A stretch of DNA of 64,000 nucleotides from Micromonospora marina (GTDB taxonomy: Bacteria; Actinomycetota; Actinomycetes; Mycobacteriales; Micromonosporaceae). Shown here piece by piece: positions 29,278 through 37,034 of this stretch. The position numbers and the translations under genes were made by a program. Under the pieces are notes generated by a model. That model had not been told where the DNA came from, did no database searches, and saw nothing but the letters and a program-made list of their open reading frames with translations. How positions within the stretch are numbered: position 1 is the stretch's first letter; each line of letters begins with the position of its first letter. The stretch lies in NCBI RefSeq assembly GCF_900091565.1, contig NZ_FMCV01000007.1:62001-126000 (forward strand), written 5' to 3'.

Positions 29278-29508
29278 TCACCGGACCGGCCGCGCCGCCG
29301 ATCGACCGGGGGTGGCGCTACCCGCGCCGGGCATCGCGGCGAAGCCGATCGGCACGGCCTGGGACCGGGCGTCGCCCGGGCTGGTCAGCCGGTCGTAGCG
29401 GTGCGCGAGGAACCCGGCGAAGACCGCCGCACCCAGCGCGGCCACCGCCGCGACCGCGCGCAGGTCGGCCGCCACAGCGACGTACGCCCCGACGACGCCC
29501 GCCGTCAT
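29278..29508 (-). CDS. Small membrane protein of unknown function
   Basis: A 76-aa frame with strongly GC-rich third positions. Its first 40 residues form one or two hydrophobic helices (GVVGAYVAVAADLRAVAAVA, then LGAAVFAGFLAHRYDRL), followed by a polar tail. The ATG overlaps the end of another open frame (TGATG). It precedes the kdp operon on the same strand with a 166-base gap. No family is recognised. Confidence 0.5.
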   Translation of the reverse strand: MTAGVVGAYVAVAADLRAVAAVAALGAAVFAGFLAHRYDRLTSPGDARSQAVPIGFAAMPGAGSATPGRSAARPVR

Positions 29509-29759
29509 CAGGACCCGCGCGGTTCACCAGGAAGCGACGGCGGCCACCCGGAATCCGGTGCACCCGTCCGCCCGCTCTCGTCCCACTTCCGGCTCCCGCA
29601 TCGGTACGAGCGGCGGGGCGTCTGACTCAGCGGGTGGCGGCCCGGGGGGATGAGCGCTTCGGCCACCTCGCGCAGTTTGCGGTTCGAATCGTGGAATAGC
29701 TTGGCCAGCAGCGTCGCGGTGCTCAGGGCTACAAGCGCGAACTGCGGGAGGTCGCCGAG
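29508..29759 (-). pseudogene. Start-less coding-like fragment
   Basis: A frame reading FALVALSTATLLAKLFHD and then REVAEALIPPG lies between a TGA at 29760-29762 and a TGA that overlaps the next gene. There is no credible ATG, GTG or TTG start ahead of the protein-like part. It looks like a decayed or truncated gene. The C-terminal half is low-complexity. No family is recognised. Confidence 0.3.
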
Positions 29760-29794
29760 TCACTCGCCGATTGCGCGCTGCACGGACCTCGCTA

Positions 29795-29840
29795 CTGAGC
29801 GTGAGGCCAGCGCGGCGCTGAGCGTGAGATCAGCGCGGCA
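29795..29840. repeat. 24-bp tandem duplication
   Basis: Two adjacent copies of CTGAGCGTGAGRYCAGCGC (about 29795-29818 and 29819-29842), differing at two positions. The second copy contains the stop codon of the neighbouring 72-aa gene. It probably arose by slippage and is consistent with a region in decay. Confidence 0.7.
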
Positions 29841-30048
29841 TCGCTCGCCAGCCGGAGCCGCTCGCACGCCACGCCCCGGCGAGGATGCTCGCCGAGCCAC
29901 GACTCGGGCACTGCTGGATCTTGGACCGGCCGGACGCCCCGCCGATCTGCGCCTGGACCTGCCACTGGCTTCCGTCGGTGCGGATGTAGACGTCACGCCG
30001 TCCACGAGGGTTGCTGACGCCGTTCCACCAGTGTTCCTCGACCACCAT
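29830..30048 (-). CDS. Small conserved-looking hypothetical protein
   Basis: A 72-aa soluble protein starting ATG 30048. It contains EEHWWNGVSNPRGRRDVYIR, then TDGSQWQVQAQIGGASGRS and SASILAGAWR. The well-formed composition and codon use suggest a real gene, and the pattern resembles small actinomycete proteins of unknown function. It is divergent from the methyltransferase gene 86 bases away. Confidence 0.6.
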   Translation of the reverse strand: MVVEEHWWNGVSNPRGRRDVYIRTDGSQWQVQAQIGGASGRSKIQQCPSRGSASILAGAWRASGSGWRAMPR

Positions 30049-30133
30049 GCGGTGACCGTACCCCAGGAGACCCGGACCGGCCCAGACCGGAATTCCGTTG
30101 CTCCGCGTCACCGGGCGGCCGCACCCTCCACGG

Positions 30134-30889
30134 ATGACCCCACCGGACCTGCCGCGCCAGTTCACCATCCGCGAGGGCGAGCTGCGCATCCTCAACCCGT
30201 TCGACGACGTCAAGCTGGCCACGCTGGGCCGGGCGATCCGGTTGCGCCCCGGCGACGAACTGCTCGATCTGTGCAGCGGCAAGGGCGAACTGCTCTGCAC
30301 CTGGGCCCGTGATCACGGGATCACCGGCACCGGGGTCGACATCGGCACCGCCTTCATCGCCGCGGCCCGCGAGCGCGCCACCGCACTCGGCGTGGCCGAC
30401 CGGGTACGTTTCGTGCACGGCGACGCCGCGGCGTACACCCCGGCACGGCCGGTCGACGTGGCCGCCTGCGTCGGCGCGACCTGGATCGGCGGCGGGGTGC
30501 CCGGGACGCTGGAACTGCTCGACCGGGCGTTACGGCCGGGCGGCATGGCGCTCGTCGGCGAGCCTTACTGGCGGCGTGACCCGCCGGGCGAGGAGGCCGT
30601 CACCGGCTCGCACGCCCGGTCCCGGGACGAGTTCACGGACCTGCCCGGCCTGGTCGAGTCGTTCGGCGGGTGCGGTTGGGACCTGGTCGAGTTGGTCCTC
30701 GCCGACCAGGACAGCTGGGACCGGTACGCCGCCGCGCACTGGCTGAACCTGCGCCGCTGGCTCGACGCCAACCCGGACGACGAACTGGCCCCGGAGCTGC
30801 GGCGGGAACTGACCGAGGATCCGCTGCGGTACGTCCGGTTCCAGCGCGAGTACCTGGGGTGGGGCGTGTTCGCGCTGCTGCGCCGCTGA
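30134..30889 (+). CDS. SAM-dependent class I methyltransferase
   Basis: A 251-aa methyltransferase. Motif I is LLDLCSGKGELL near residue 40, the acidic motif II is GTGVDIG, and RVRFVHGDAAAY follows. The C-terminal part (GGMALVGEPYWRR, HWLNLRRWLDANP) fits small-molecule methyltransferases related to UbiE/COQ5. The substrate is unknown. ATG 30134 was chosen because the longer upstream frame is not protein-like. Confidence 0.85.
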   Translation: MTPPDLPRQFTIREGELRILNPFDDVKLATLGRAIRLRPGDELLDLCSGKGELLCTWARDHGITGTGVDIGTAFIAAARERATALGVADRVRFVHGDAAAYTPARPVDVAACVGATWIGGGVPGTLELLDRALRPGGMALVGEPYWRRDPPGEEAVTGSHARSRDEFTDLPGLVESFGGCGWDLVELVLADQDSWDRYAAAHWLNLRRWLDANPDDELAPELRRELTEDPLRYVRFQREYLGWGVFALLRR

Positions 30890-30927
30890 TCTGCTTAACG
30901 ACCGGCTACGCAGGGTAAAGGCAGATC

Positions 30928-31353
30928 ATGGGACAGTTGCGTACCTCGCCGCCGCCGCCACAGGCCACCGAGCTGGAGCAGTGGGTGCTGGACAGTCCCG
31001 AGGATCTGCGCGGGCTGCGCGCCTCGCTCCGTGAGGCGCTGAACCGGCACGGGCTGGTGCAGGGCGAGCATCTGGACGAGGTGCCGCACCTGGTCGTGCT
31101 GGTGGCCACCGAACTGGCCAGCAACGCGCTGCGGCACGGCCGGCCGCCCACGATCATCACGCTGCTCGCCACCGACGACCGGTTCCTGCTCGACGTGGCC
31201 GACCACGACGTGCGATCCGTGCCGGAGCTGAGCGACATCCGCCCGACGGACTCGGGCGGGCGAGGTCTGTTCCTGGCCCAGTCGGTCTCGCTCGACGTGG
31301 GCTGGTACGCCACCGAGAAGACCAAGAACATCTGGGCGTCGTTCTCCCGCTGA
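30928..31353 (+). CDS. RsbW-like ATP-binding protein (HATPase_c_2)
   Basis: A 141-aa GHKL ATPase of the anti-sigma factor kinase type. It has the N-box VATELASNALRHGRP, a G1-type VADHDVRSVPEL and the G2 box SGGRGLFLAQ. It could bind or phosphorylate a STAS protein and sequester a sigma factor. The STAS and PP2C genes at 15.8-17.4 kb are possible partners, although many such proteins exist in actinomycetes. No sigma factor gene of the SigB type adjoins it. Confidence 0.85.
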   Translation: MGQLRTSPPPPQATELEQWVLDSPEDLRGLRASLREALNRHGLVQGEHLDEVPHLVVLVATELASNALRHGRPPTIITLLATDDRFLLDVADHDVRSVPELSDIRPTDSGGRGLFLAQSVSLDVGWYATEKTKNIWASFSR

Positions 31354-31486
31354 CTGCCCGGCCGCCCGCCGAAGGGCTCACCGGTCCCCGGCCGGGATCG
31401 GGTCGTCGTACTGGCCGGGCGGGCCGGGTACCGTCGGTGCCGGGGTGGACGACCTGCCGCCTGTCGGAGTTCAGGGAGAGCCACCC

Positions 31487-32677
31487 GTGTCACCAGCCGA
31501 GCGACTGCTCGACGCCGCCGTGGCGACCGCCCGCGGCACCGACGTACGCGCTGCCGAGCGAGCCCTCGACGGGCTCGTCGTGGCCGACGGCGCGGCGGTG
31601 GACGCGGCGTTGCTCGCCCGGCTCACCCGCGACGTGGGCCGGCTCTGGTCGCGTGGCTGGCAGCCCGCCGACCTGGACCGGCTCGCCACCAGGCGGCTCA
31701 CCCCGCGCGGCGCGCGGCTGCTGCGCGACGCGATGGCCGCGCAGCGGCGCACCCTGCCCGCGCCGGTCCCGGCCTGGTTCGACGACCAGCTCACCGGGAC
31801 CGGCGCCCGCTGGGACGACGACGCGGGCTGGCTGGACCGGCGGGCCGACGGCGACCGGATCACCGCGCTGCGGGACGCCGTAAACGCGGTCGTCCTGGTG
31901 GCAGGGCTGCCGCCGATCGCGGCGCTGCGGCCGCCACCCGGCTCGGCGGGCACCGCACGCGTCACCGCCCTGCCGAGCGGCTCGCGGATGCTCGACCGGG
32001 TACGCGCGCTGCTCGCCAAGGCCGAGTCGACCGGCTACCCGGCCGAGGCGGAGGCGTTCACCGCGAAGGCGCAGGAGCTGATGGCCCGGCACAGCATCGA
32101 CGCGGCGCTGCTCGACGGCGGGGCCGAGCGGTCCGGCGGCCCGGGCGGCGTGCGGATCGGCGTGGACGCCCCGTACGCGGCCGCGAAGGCACTGCTGATC
32201 CAGGAGGTGGCGGCGGCGAACCGGTGCGAGTCGGTCTGGTCCGACGACCTGGGCTTCGCGACTGTCCTCGGTTTCCCGGCCGACCTGGCGGCGGTCGAGC
32301 TGTTGCACACGTCGCTGCTCGTGCAGGCCACCGCCGCGATGCTGCGCGGCCGGGGCGAACGCGGCCGGGCCGGCGGGCGGCGCACCAAGGGCTTCGACGA
32401 GTCGTTCCTCAACGCGTTCGCGCTGCGCATCGGTGACCGGCTGCGGGCGGCGAGCGCGGCGGCGGTCGGGGAACTGGCCGACGACCGGTTGCTGCCGGTG
32501 CTCGCGGCCCGCTCGGACGCCGTCCGGGAACGCGTCGACCAGCTCTTTCCGGGCACCACCCGGCACCGGCTGCAGGTGCGCGACGAGCAGGGCTGGGTTT
32601 CCGGCACCAGCGCGGCCGACCGGGCCTTGCTCGACCCGGGCCGCCCGGCACGCCGTCCGCTCCGCGGGGGCCGCTGA
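31487..32677 (+). CDS. DUF2786-domain protein
   Basis: A 396-aa cytoplasmic protein. The DUF2786 domain is in the middle (RVRALLAKAESTGYPAEAEA, then AKAQELMARHSID, about residues 170-205). The N-terminal half is Ala/Arg/Leu-rich and helical; the C-terminal part is also mostly helical. Function is unknown. GTG 31487 was chosen for GGGAGAG seven bases upstream; GTG 31445 is possible. Confidence 0.8.
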   Translation: MSPAERLLDAAVATARGTDVRAAERALDGLVVADGAAVDAALLARLTRDVGRLWSRGWQPADLDRLATRRLTPRGARLLRDAMAAQRRTLPAPVPAWFDDQLTGTGARWDDDAGWLDRRADGDRITALRDAVNAVVLVAGLPPIAALRPPPGSAGTARVTALPSGSRMLDRVRALLAKAESTGYPAEAEAFTAKAQELMARHSIDAALLDGGAERSGGPGGVRIGVDAPYAAAKALLIQEVAAANRCESVWSDDLGFATVLGFPADLAAVELLHTSLLVQATAAMLRGRGERGRAGGRRTKGFDESFLNAFALRIGDRLRAASAAAVGELADDRLLPVLAARSDAVRERVDQLFPGTTRHRLQVRDEQGWVSGTSAADRALLDPGRPARRPLRGGR

Positions 32678-32771
32678 CCTCTCCCGGGGGATGATGTCGG
32701 ATCGGGCGGACCGGCTCCGACCCGTCTGCGAGGCGCCACCGCCGGTGGCCCGCATCCCCGAGGAGTGCACA

Positions 32772-33143
32772 GTGAAGTACATGCTGCTGATCTGGAACCG
32801 GCCCGGCTTCGTGGAGGAGCTGTCCGAGGCGGAACGCACCGCGATCTTCGGCGAGGTCGACGAGATCATGAAGGAGCTGACCGAGTCCGGCGAGCTGGTC
32901 GGCGGGGAGGCGCTGGCTCACCCGTCGCAGGCCCGCACGGCCCGTCCCGCCGCCGGCGGCGGCGCCGAGATCACCGACGGGCCGTTCATGGAGAGCAAGG
33001 AGCAGTTCGCCGGCTACCTGACCGTCGACTGCGAGACCCTGGAGCGGGCCGCCGAGATCGCCGCGCGCTGGCCGGACGTACGGCACGGTTTCGGCGTGCT
33101 GGAGGTGCGCGCGGTGATGGAGCAGGCCGGGACGGAGATGTGA
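32772..33143 (+). CDS. DGPF/YCII-family protein, partner of the ECF sigma factor
   Basis: A 123-aa ferredoxin-like YCII-related protein with the diagnostic DGPFMESKEQFAGY segment near residue 75. It starts at GTG 32772 with GAGGAG upstream. Its stop overlaps the sigma-factor start (ATGTGA). DGPF proteins are the standard genetic partners of group ECF42 sigma factors. Their biochemical role is not settled. Confidence 0.92.
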   Translation: MKYMLLIWNRPGFVEELSEAERTAIFGEVDEIMKELTESGELVGGEALAHPSQARTARPAAGGGAEITDGPFMESKEQFAGYLTVDCETLERAAEIAARWPDVRHGFGVLEVRAVMEQAGTEM

Positions 33144-34381
33144 CATCACCGGCGATCGAGGACCTGCTGCGTACGTTCGCGCCGCAGGTCCTCGGCGTGC
33201 TGGTCCGCCGCCACGGCCAGTTCTACGCCTGCGAGGACGCGGTGCAGGAGGCGCTGCTCGCCGCCGCCGTGCAGTGGCCGGCGCAGGGCGTGCCCGACCA
33301 TCCCCGCTCCTGGCTGGTCACCGTCGCCACGCGGCGGCTCACCGACGAGTGGCGCAGCGAGCACGCCCGCCGGGAACGTGAGGTGGCGGTCGCGGTGCGG
33401 CAGCCCGCGTACGCGGCGGTCGCCCCGCCCGCCGACGAGGAGCCGCCCAGCGGGGACGACACGTTGCGGCTGCTGTTCCTCTGCTGCCATCCGGCGTTGC
33501 CGGTGAGCGGGCAGGTGGCGCTCACGCTGCGTGCCGTGGGCGGGTTGAGCACGGCCGAGATCGCCCGCGCGTACCTGGTGCCGGAGGCGACGATGAGCCA
33601 GCGGATCCGCCGCGCGAAGCAGCGGATCGAGGCGGCGGGCGCGCGCTTCACGTTGCCGTCGCCGGCCGACCGGGACGAACGGCTCGCTTCCGTGCTGCGG
33701 GTGCTCTATCTGATCTTCAACGAGGGCTACACCGCGTCCAGCGGCGAGGCGCTGCACCGGGCCGACCTGACCGCCGACGCGATCCGGCTGGCCCGGGAGC
33801 TGCGCCGGGTGCTCCCGGACGACGGCGAGGTGGCCGGGCTGCTGGCGCTGATGCTGCTCACCGACGCGCATCGGGCGGCCCGTACCGGGCCGGCCGGTGA
33901 GCTGGTGCCGCTGGCCGAGCAGGACCGCAGCCGATGGGACCGCGACGCCGTCGCGGAGGGGGTGGCGCTGGTGACCGAGGCGCTCACCTGGTCGGCGCCG
34001 GGGCCGTACCAGGTGCAGGCGGCGATCGCCGCGGTGCACGCGGAGGCGCCCACCGCCGAGGACACCGACTGGCGGCAGATCGTCGCGCTCTACCGGGTGC
34101 TGGCGCGGGTCGCGCCGAACCCGATGGTCACGCTCAACCAGGCCGTCGCGGTGGCCATGGTGGACGGCCCGCGGGCCGGGCTGGCGCTGCTGGCCACGCT
34201 CGACGCCGACGACCGGACGGCGGGCCACCACCGGCTCGCCGCCGTCCGCGCGCACCTGCTCGACCTGGCCGGTGACCGTGCGGAGGCCCGTGCCGCGTAC
34301 CTGGCCGCCGCGCGGGCCACCACGAGCCTGCCGGAGCGGCGTCATCTGGAGGTACGCGCCGCGCGCCTGGCCGGCCGGTGA
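33140..34381 (+). CDS. ECF42-type RNA polymerase sigma factor with C-terminal extension
   Basis: A 413-aa sigma factor. Region 2 (ACEDAVQEALLAA, SWLVTVATRRLTDEWR) and region 4 (GGLSTAEIARAYLVPEATMS, RIRRAKQRI) occupy the first 175 residues. The remaining 235 residues form an alpha-helical TPR-like domain (LNQAVAVAMVDGP and related). This architecture, together with the coupled DGPF gene, is the ECF42 group. No anti-sigma factor is present; regulation through the C-terminal domain has been proposed for the group. Confidence 0.93.
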   Translation: MTSPAIEDLLRTFAPQVLGVLVRRHGQFYACEDAVQEALLAAAVQWPAQGVPDHPRSWLVTVATRRLTDEWRSEHARREREVAVAVRQPAYAAVAPPADEEPPSGDDTLRLLFLCCHPALPVSGQVALTLRAVGGLSTAEIARAYLVPEATMSQRIRRAKQRIEAAGARFTLPSPADRDERLASVLRVLYLIFNEGYTASSGEALHRADLTADAIRLARELRRVLPDDGEVAGLLALMLLTDAHRAARTGPAGELVPLAEQDRSRWDRDAVAEGVALVTEALTWSAPGPYQVQAAIAAVHAEAPTAEDTDWRQIVALYRVLARVAPNPMVTLNQAVAVAMVDGPRAGLALLATLDADDRTAGHHRLAAVRAHLLDLAGDRAEARAAYLAAARATTSLPERRHLEVRAARLAGR

Positions 34382-34403
34382 GTTCCGCGCGGACCGGTCC
34401 GGG

Positions 34404-34847
34404 TCAGAACAACCGTCCCCGGTCCGGGTGCGGCCGGCCCCACCGCTCCTCCCACTGGAGCAGCTCCGCCTGCCATCGCGGCAGGTCGGGCCGGTACTCG
34501 CGAATCAGTTCGCGGTTCTCCGGGCGATCGACCAGGAACCGCCAGTAGGACTCGACCGCCTCCCGGGTCTCGTCCAACGAGTAACGACCCCGCTCGTCCG
34601 CGACCCACTCGTTGACGAACTCGACCCCGTCGGGCGAGAAACCGACCTCGTACTTGTCGCTGTCCCACGCCTCGTCGAGCGGACGGCCGTTCGCCACGTC
34701 GTCGATCATCTGAAGGGCGTCCAGGCAGGCCGAGTAGGAGACGGAGATGTCGGTAATCAGCCAGGCGCCGAGAGCCCGATAGCGCTGATCGGCCACGTTG
34801 AACAGCGGGAGCCGGAACTCATCGAGGGAGAAACTGATGAACGCCAA
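34404..34847 (-). CDS. Candidate immunity protein of the EndoU toxin
   Basis: A 147-aa acidic, soluble protein starting at TTG 34847 with GAGGAC six bases upstream. It contains tryptophan- and glutamate-rich helices (WVADERGRYSLDETREAVES, LLQWEERWGRPHPD). It lies 15 bases downstream of the EndoU gene, the standard place for a cognate immunity gene. The family is not recognised. A small acidic protein suits binding a basic RNase, but the role is inferred from position. Confidence 0.65.
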   Translation of the reverse strand: MAFISFSLDEFRLPLFNVADQRYRALGAWLITDISVSYSACLDALQMIDDVANGRPLDEAWDSDKYEVGFSPDGVEFVNEWVADERGRYSLDETREAVESYWRFLVDRPENRELIREYRPDLPRWQAELLQWEERWGRPHPDRGRLF

Positions 34848-34862
34848 CGGAAGTCCTCTGGA

Positions 34863-35372
34863 TCATGGGATGACGACCGGCCATCCGTGGGTGAAGCCGC
34901 CCGAGCCATTGTAGAAACCCTCGATCACCAGGCCCTTGTGAGTGCCGCGCCACATGCTGGTGCCGGGCACCGGCTTCGCGTTCTGGAAGGCACCGGTGAT
35001 GGCGTTGTCGACCTGGGCCGGTGTCCAGTCGTCGGGGAAGAACGAGCTTTCGCCGCCGTTGCCCTTCTTCGGCTTCCAGGCCCCGTGCGGAGGGTTCAGC
35101 GTCGGATCGAAGAACTCGGGTTTGGCGGTGTAGGCCCCGGTCTTGGGGTCCTTGACGACGCTGCCGGGCTGGAGCCGCCGGCCGGGGAAGTCCTCACCGC
35201 CGGGCCGGTAGTGGTAGCCCGACCCCTTGGACATGCCCGGCTTCACGTGGCCGCCCATGACGTGCTCGGTGAAGTGCGGGTTCATCCGGTCGGGCCGGTT
35301 ACGCGTCTTGGTGCGCTTGAGAAAGCGCAGCGCGGCCCGCATCAACCGGCCGCCCGCTTTACCCCCGCCCAT
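34863..35372 (-). CDS. EndoU-family RNase toxin
   Basis: A 169-aa protein with a basic leader (residues 1-30, KAGGRLMRAALRFLKRTKTR) and a bacterial EndoU nuclease domain. The pattern HFTEHVMGGHV (H37, H42), GYHYRPGG (H54), PGSVVKDPKTGAYTAKPEFF, SSFFPDDWTPAQVDNAI and GLVIEGFYNGSGGFTHGWPV follows the order of EndoU toxins, which use two histidines and a lysine to cut RNA. ATG 35372 has GAGG close upstream and starts six bases after the CpnT-N-like gene. Normally such domains are C-terminal parts of long polymorphic toxins; here it is a separate gene. The basic leader could be a docking segment. Confidence 0.82.
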   Translation of the reverse strand: MGGGKAGGRLMRAALRFLKRTKTRNRPDRMNPHFTEHVMGGHVKPGMSKGSGYHYRPGGEDFPGRRLQPGSVVKDPKTGAYTAKPEFFDPTLNPPHGAWKPKKGNGGESSFFPDDWTPAQVDNAITGAFQNAKPVPGTSMWRGTHKGLVIEGFYNGSGGFTHGWPVVIP

Positions 35373-35378
35373 GTCACC

Positions 35379-35873
35379 TCACCCGTCGGCGAGTTTCCAG
35401 AGGGCTTCCTGGACGAGGTTGCCGACGATGGTCCGGGCCAGCGCATGGAAGATCGGGATCTCCAGCAGCGAGGCACCGAAGGTGACCGCCGCGGTGGCGA
35501 TCGCCTGGGCGATCTGGATGGCCAGGACGACCAGTTGCACGATGACGGCGACCTTGAGGGCGAGCACGATCGCGCCGCAGATGATCAGGCCGGTTCCGGT
35601 CAGGACGGCGGCGGTGACGCCGTCGCGCAGGCTGTCGGCCGGGCTGTCCTCCTTGTTCCACCAGGTCTGGAACGCGGTGATGTCCTGGCCGGTGTGCTGG
35701 GTCCAGACCGTCGCAGCGCCGGTGTTCGCCTCACTCACCACGCCGGAGAGGGTGTTGGAGAACCGAATCCAGGCGTTGCCCATCTCGAAGAGCTTGGTCT
35801 CGTCAGCCTCGGGCCAGGTGTAGCCGAGGACGCCGAGCAGCGACCGCAACTCCCCGGGTAGCTCCATGCCCAT
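35379..35873 (-). CDS. CpnT N-terminal-like WXG toxin-carrier protein
   Basis: A 164-aa protein resembling the N-terminal helical domain of CpnT and other WXG polymorphic toxins: ELRSLLGVLGYTWPEADETK, then FQTWWNKEDSPADSLRDG. It then has about 50 residues of hydrophobic helices (LIICGAIVLALKVAVIVQLVV). ATG 35873 has GGGAGG six bases upstream. It is placed between the WXG100-like gene and the EndoU gene, with gaps of two and six bases. In CpnT this domain and the toxin are one polypeptide, so this looks like a split carrier. Confidence 0.72.
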   Translation of the reverse strand: MGMELPGELRSLLGVLGYTWPEADETKLFEMGNAWIRFSNTLSGVVSEANTGAATVWTQHTGQDITAFQTWWNKEDSPADSLRDGVTAAVLTGTGLIICGAIVLALKVAVIVQLVVLAIQIAQAIATAAVTFGASLLEIPIFHALARTIVGNLVQEALWKLADG

Positions 35874-35875
35874 GC

Positions 35876-36199
35876 TCAGCCTCCCAGCATCCGCCGTAGG
35901 CCGTCGAGGTTGCGGGTGATGGCCGCCTCGGTCTCGGCGTAGCGGACGGCCATCCCGCCGAGGTCGGCACCGGCAGCGACGATCTCGTCGAGCGCGCTGT
36001 CGAAGCACTCGAACGCGAACGCGGAGACCTCGTCGTGGGCCGCGCCGATCAGCGAGCCGATGTCGTCGGACCCCCAGGGCCGGCCGAAGGCGGCCAGCTC
36101 GGCCCGGAAGGCGGTCAGCGCCGCACCGAACCGGGTCGCGACGCCGTCCAGCGCCGACCCGGAGGCACCCAGCCGCTCCGGATCGACCTCGACCGGCAT
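35876..36199 (-). CDS. WXG100-like type VII secretion protein
   Basis: A 107-aa helical-hairpin protein. It has a turn segment FGRPWGSDDIGSL in the place of WXG and ends its second helix with RYAETEAAI, which contains a YxxxE motif of the type recognised by ESX systems. ATG overlaps the YbaB-like stop (TGATG). It probably pairs with the CpnT-N-like protein and escorts it to an ESX channel. Such a channel is encoded at 44.9-57 kb. Confidence 0.8.
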   Translation of the reverse strand: MPVEVDPERLGASGSALDGVATRFGAALTAFRAELAAFGRPWGSDDIGSLIGAAHDEVSAFAFECFDSALDEIVAAGADLGGMAVRYAETEAAITRNLDGLRRMLGG

Positions 36200-36615
36200 C
36201 AGCGCCCGTCCTGGCGGGCGAGCCGGTCCTGCGCCTGCATCAGGGCGTCGGTGAACATGCCGAACTGGCGCCCCGCGTCTGTCTGGATGCGGCGTAGTTG
36301 CTCACCGAGCGAGCCCAGGTCGACCTCGCCGGGGGCGGTGGTGGACTGTTCCCGCAGGTCGGCGAGCGCGGCGTTGACCGCCGCTTCGATCTCCCCGGCG
36401 AGGGTCTCGCTGGCCATCCGCATCACGCGGGGGTCGAGCGTCAGCGCGGTGACCTGCCCGGGAGGCACGGCGGTGACCCGGATCAGGCCGTCGGCGGCTT
36501 CGCCGGAACCTTCCGGCGGCGCCACCTGCTCGCCCGCATCGGTCTGCCGCTGGAGCGCGGCCATGGTTTCGGACAGCACCCGGCCGAAGCCGGACGGGTC
36601 GGCAGGTTCGGCCAT
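36199..36615 (-). CDS. YbaB/EbfC-family protein
   Basis: A 138-aa protein. Its middle (GLIRVTAVPPGQVTALTLDP, ASETLAGEIEAAVNAALADL) matches the YbaB/EbfC nucleoid-associated fold. Genes of this family often head actinomycete WXG/ESX toxin operons, where their job is unclear. ATG 36615 has GGAGGAG upstream; the ATG 18 bases earlier lacks a site. It is the first gene of the five-gene toxin operon. Confidence 0.78.
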   Translation of the reverse strand: MAEPADPSGFGRVLSETMAALQRQTDAGEQVAPPEGSGEAADGLIRVTAVPPGQVTALTLDPRVMRMASETLAGEIEAAVNAALADLREQSTTAPGEVDLGSLGEQLRRIQTDAGRQFGMFTDALMQAQDRLARQDGR

Positions 36616-36793
36616 CGAGGAGCTCCTCCGCATTCGAGGTCGCCCCGCATCTTATGCATCGGCGCCGATCCCGGTGGTCCCGCCGCATCGATGTGGGCGG
36701 TGGGATGGGCCACTCGGGATCGTCACCGCCCGTACACAGCACTCCGGGCCGGCCCGTGGGCCGACCCGGTGATGTGTGCGTCGCGTACCGTAC

Positions 36794-36967
36794 TCAGCTC
36801 TTGAAGGCGTCCTTGACCTTCTCGGCGGCCTGCTTGAGCTTGGCGCCGGCCTGGTCGTTGCGGCCCTCGGCCTCGAGGCGCTCGTTGTCGGTCGCCCGGC
36901 CGATGCCCTCCTTGACCTTGCCCGCGGTGTCCTGCGACGTGTTGTCGATCTTGTCGTCGAGACCCAT
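36794..36967 (-). CDS. CsbD-family stress protein
   Basis: A 57-aa hydrophilic protein (GLDDKIDNTSQDTAGKVKEG, then IGRATDNERLEAEGRNDQAG and a lysine-rich end). This is the CsbD pattern, general stress proteins of unknown activity. ATG 36967 has GGAGG five bases upstream, which decides it over an ATG 12 bases earlier. It is probably monocistronic. Confidence 0.92.
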   Translation of the reverse strand: MGLDDKIDNTSQDTAGKVKEGIGRATDNERLEAEGRNDQAGAKLKQAAEKVKDAFKS

Positions 36968-37034
36968 GATGACCTCCACTGGTGCGATTGCCTGACGACA
37001 ACTGGTTACCCCGGCGGCCGTCCGCTCAATCCCG

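Noticed and set aside
29681..29690. GGTTCGAATC, a tRNA T-loop look-alike
   Set aside because: The flanking five bases do not form a T-stem and there is no anticodon or acceptor arm nearby on either strand.
29760..30005. 81-residue minus-strand frame over the 72-aa hypothetical gene
   Set aside because: Ser/Arg/Ala-rich in the wrong frame; the 72-aa frame has better composition and codon use.
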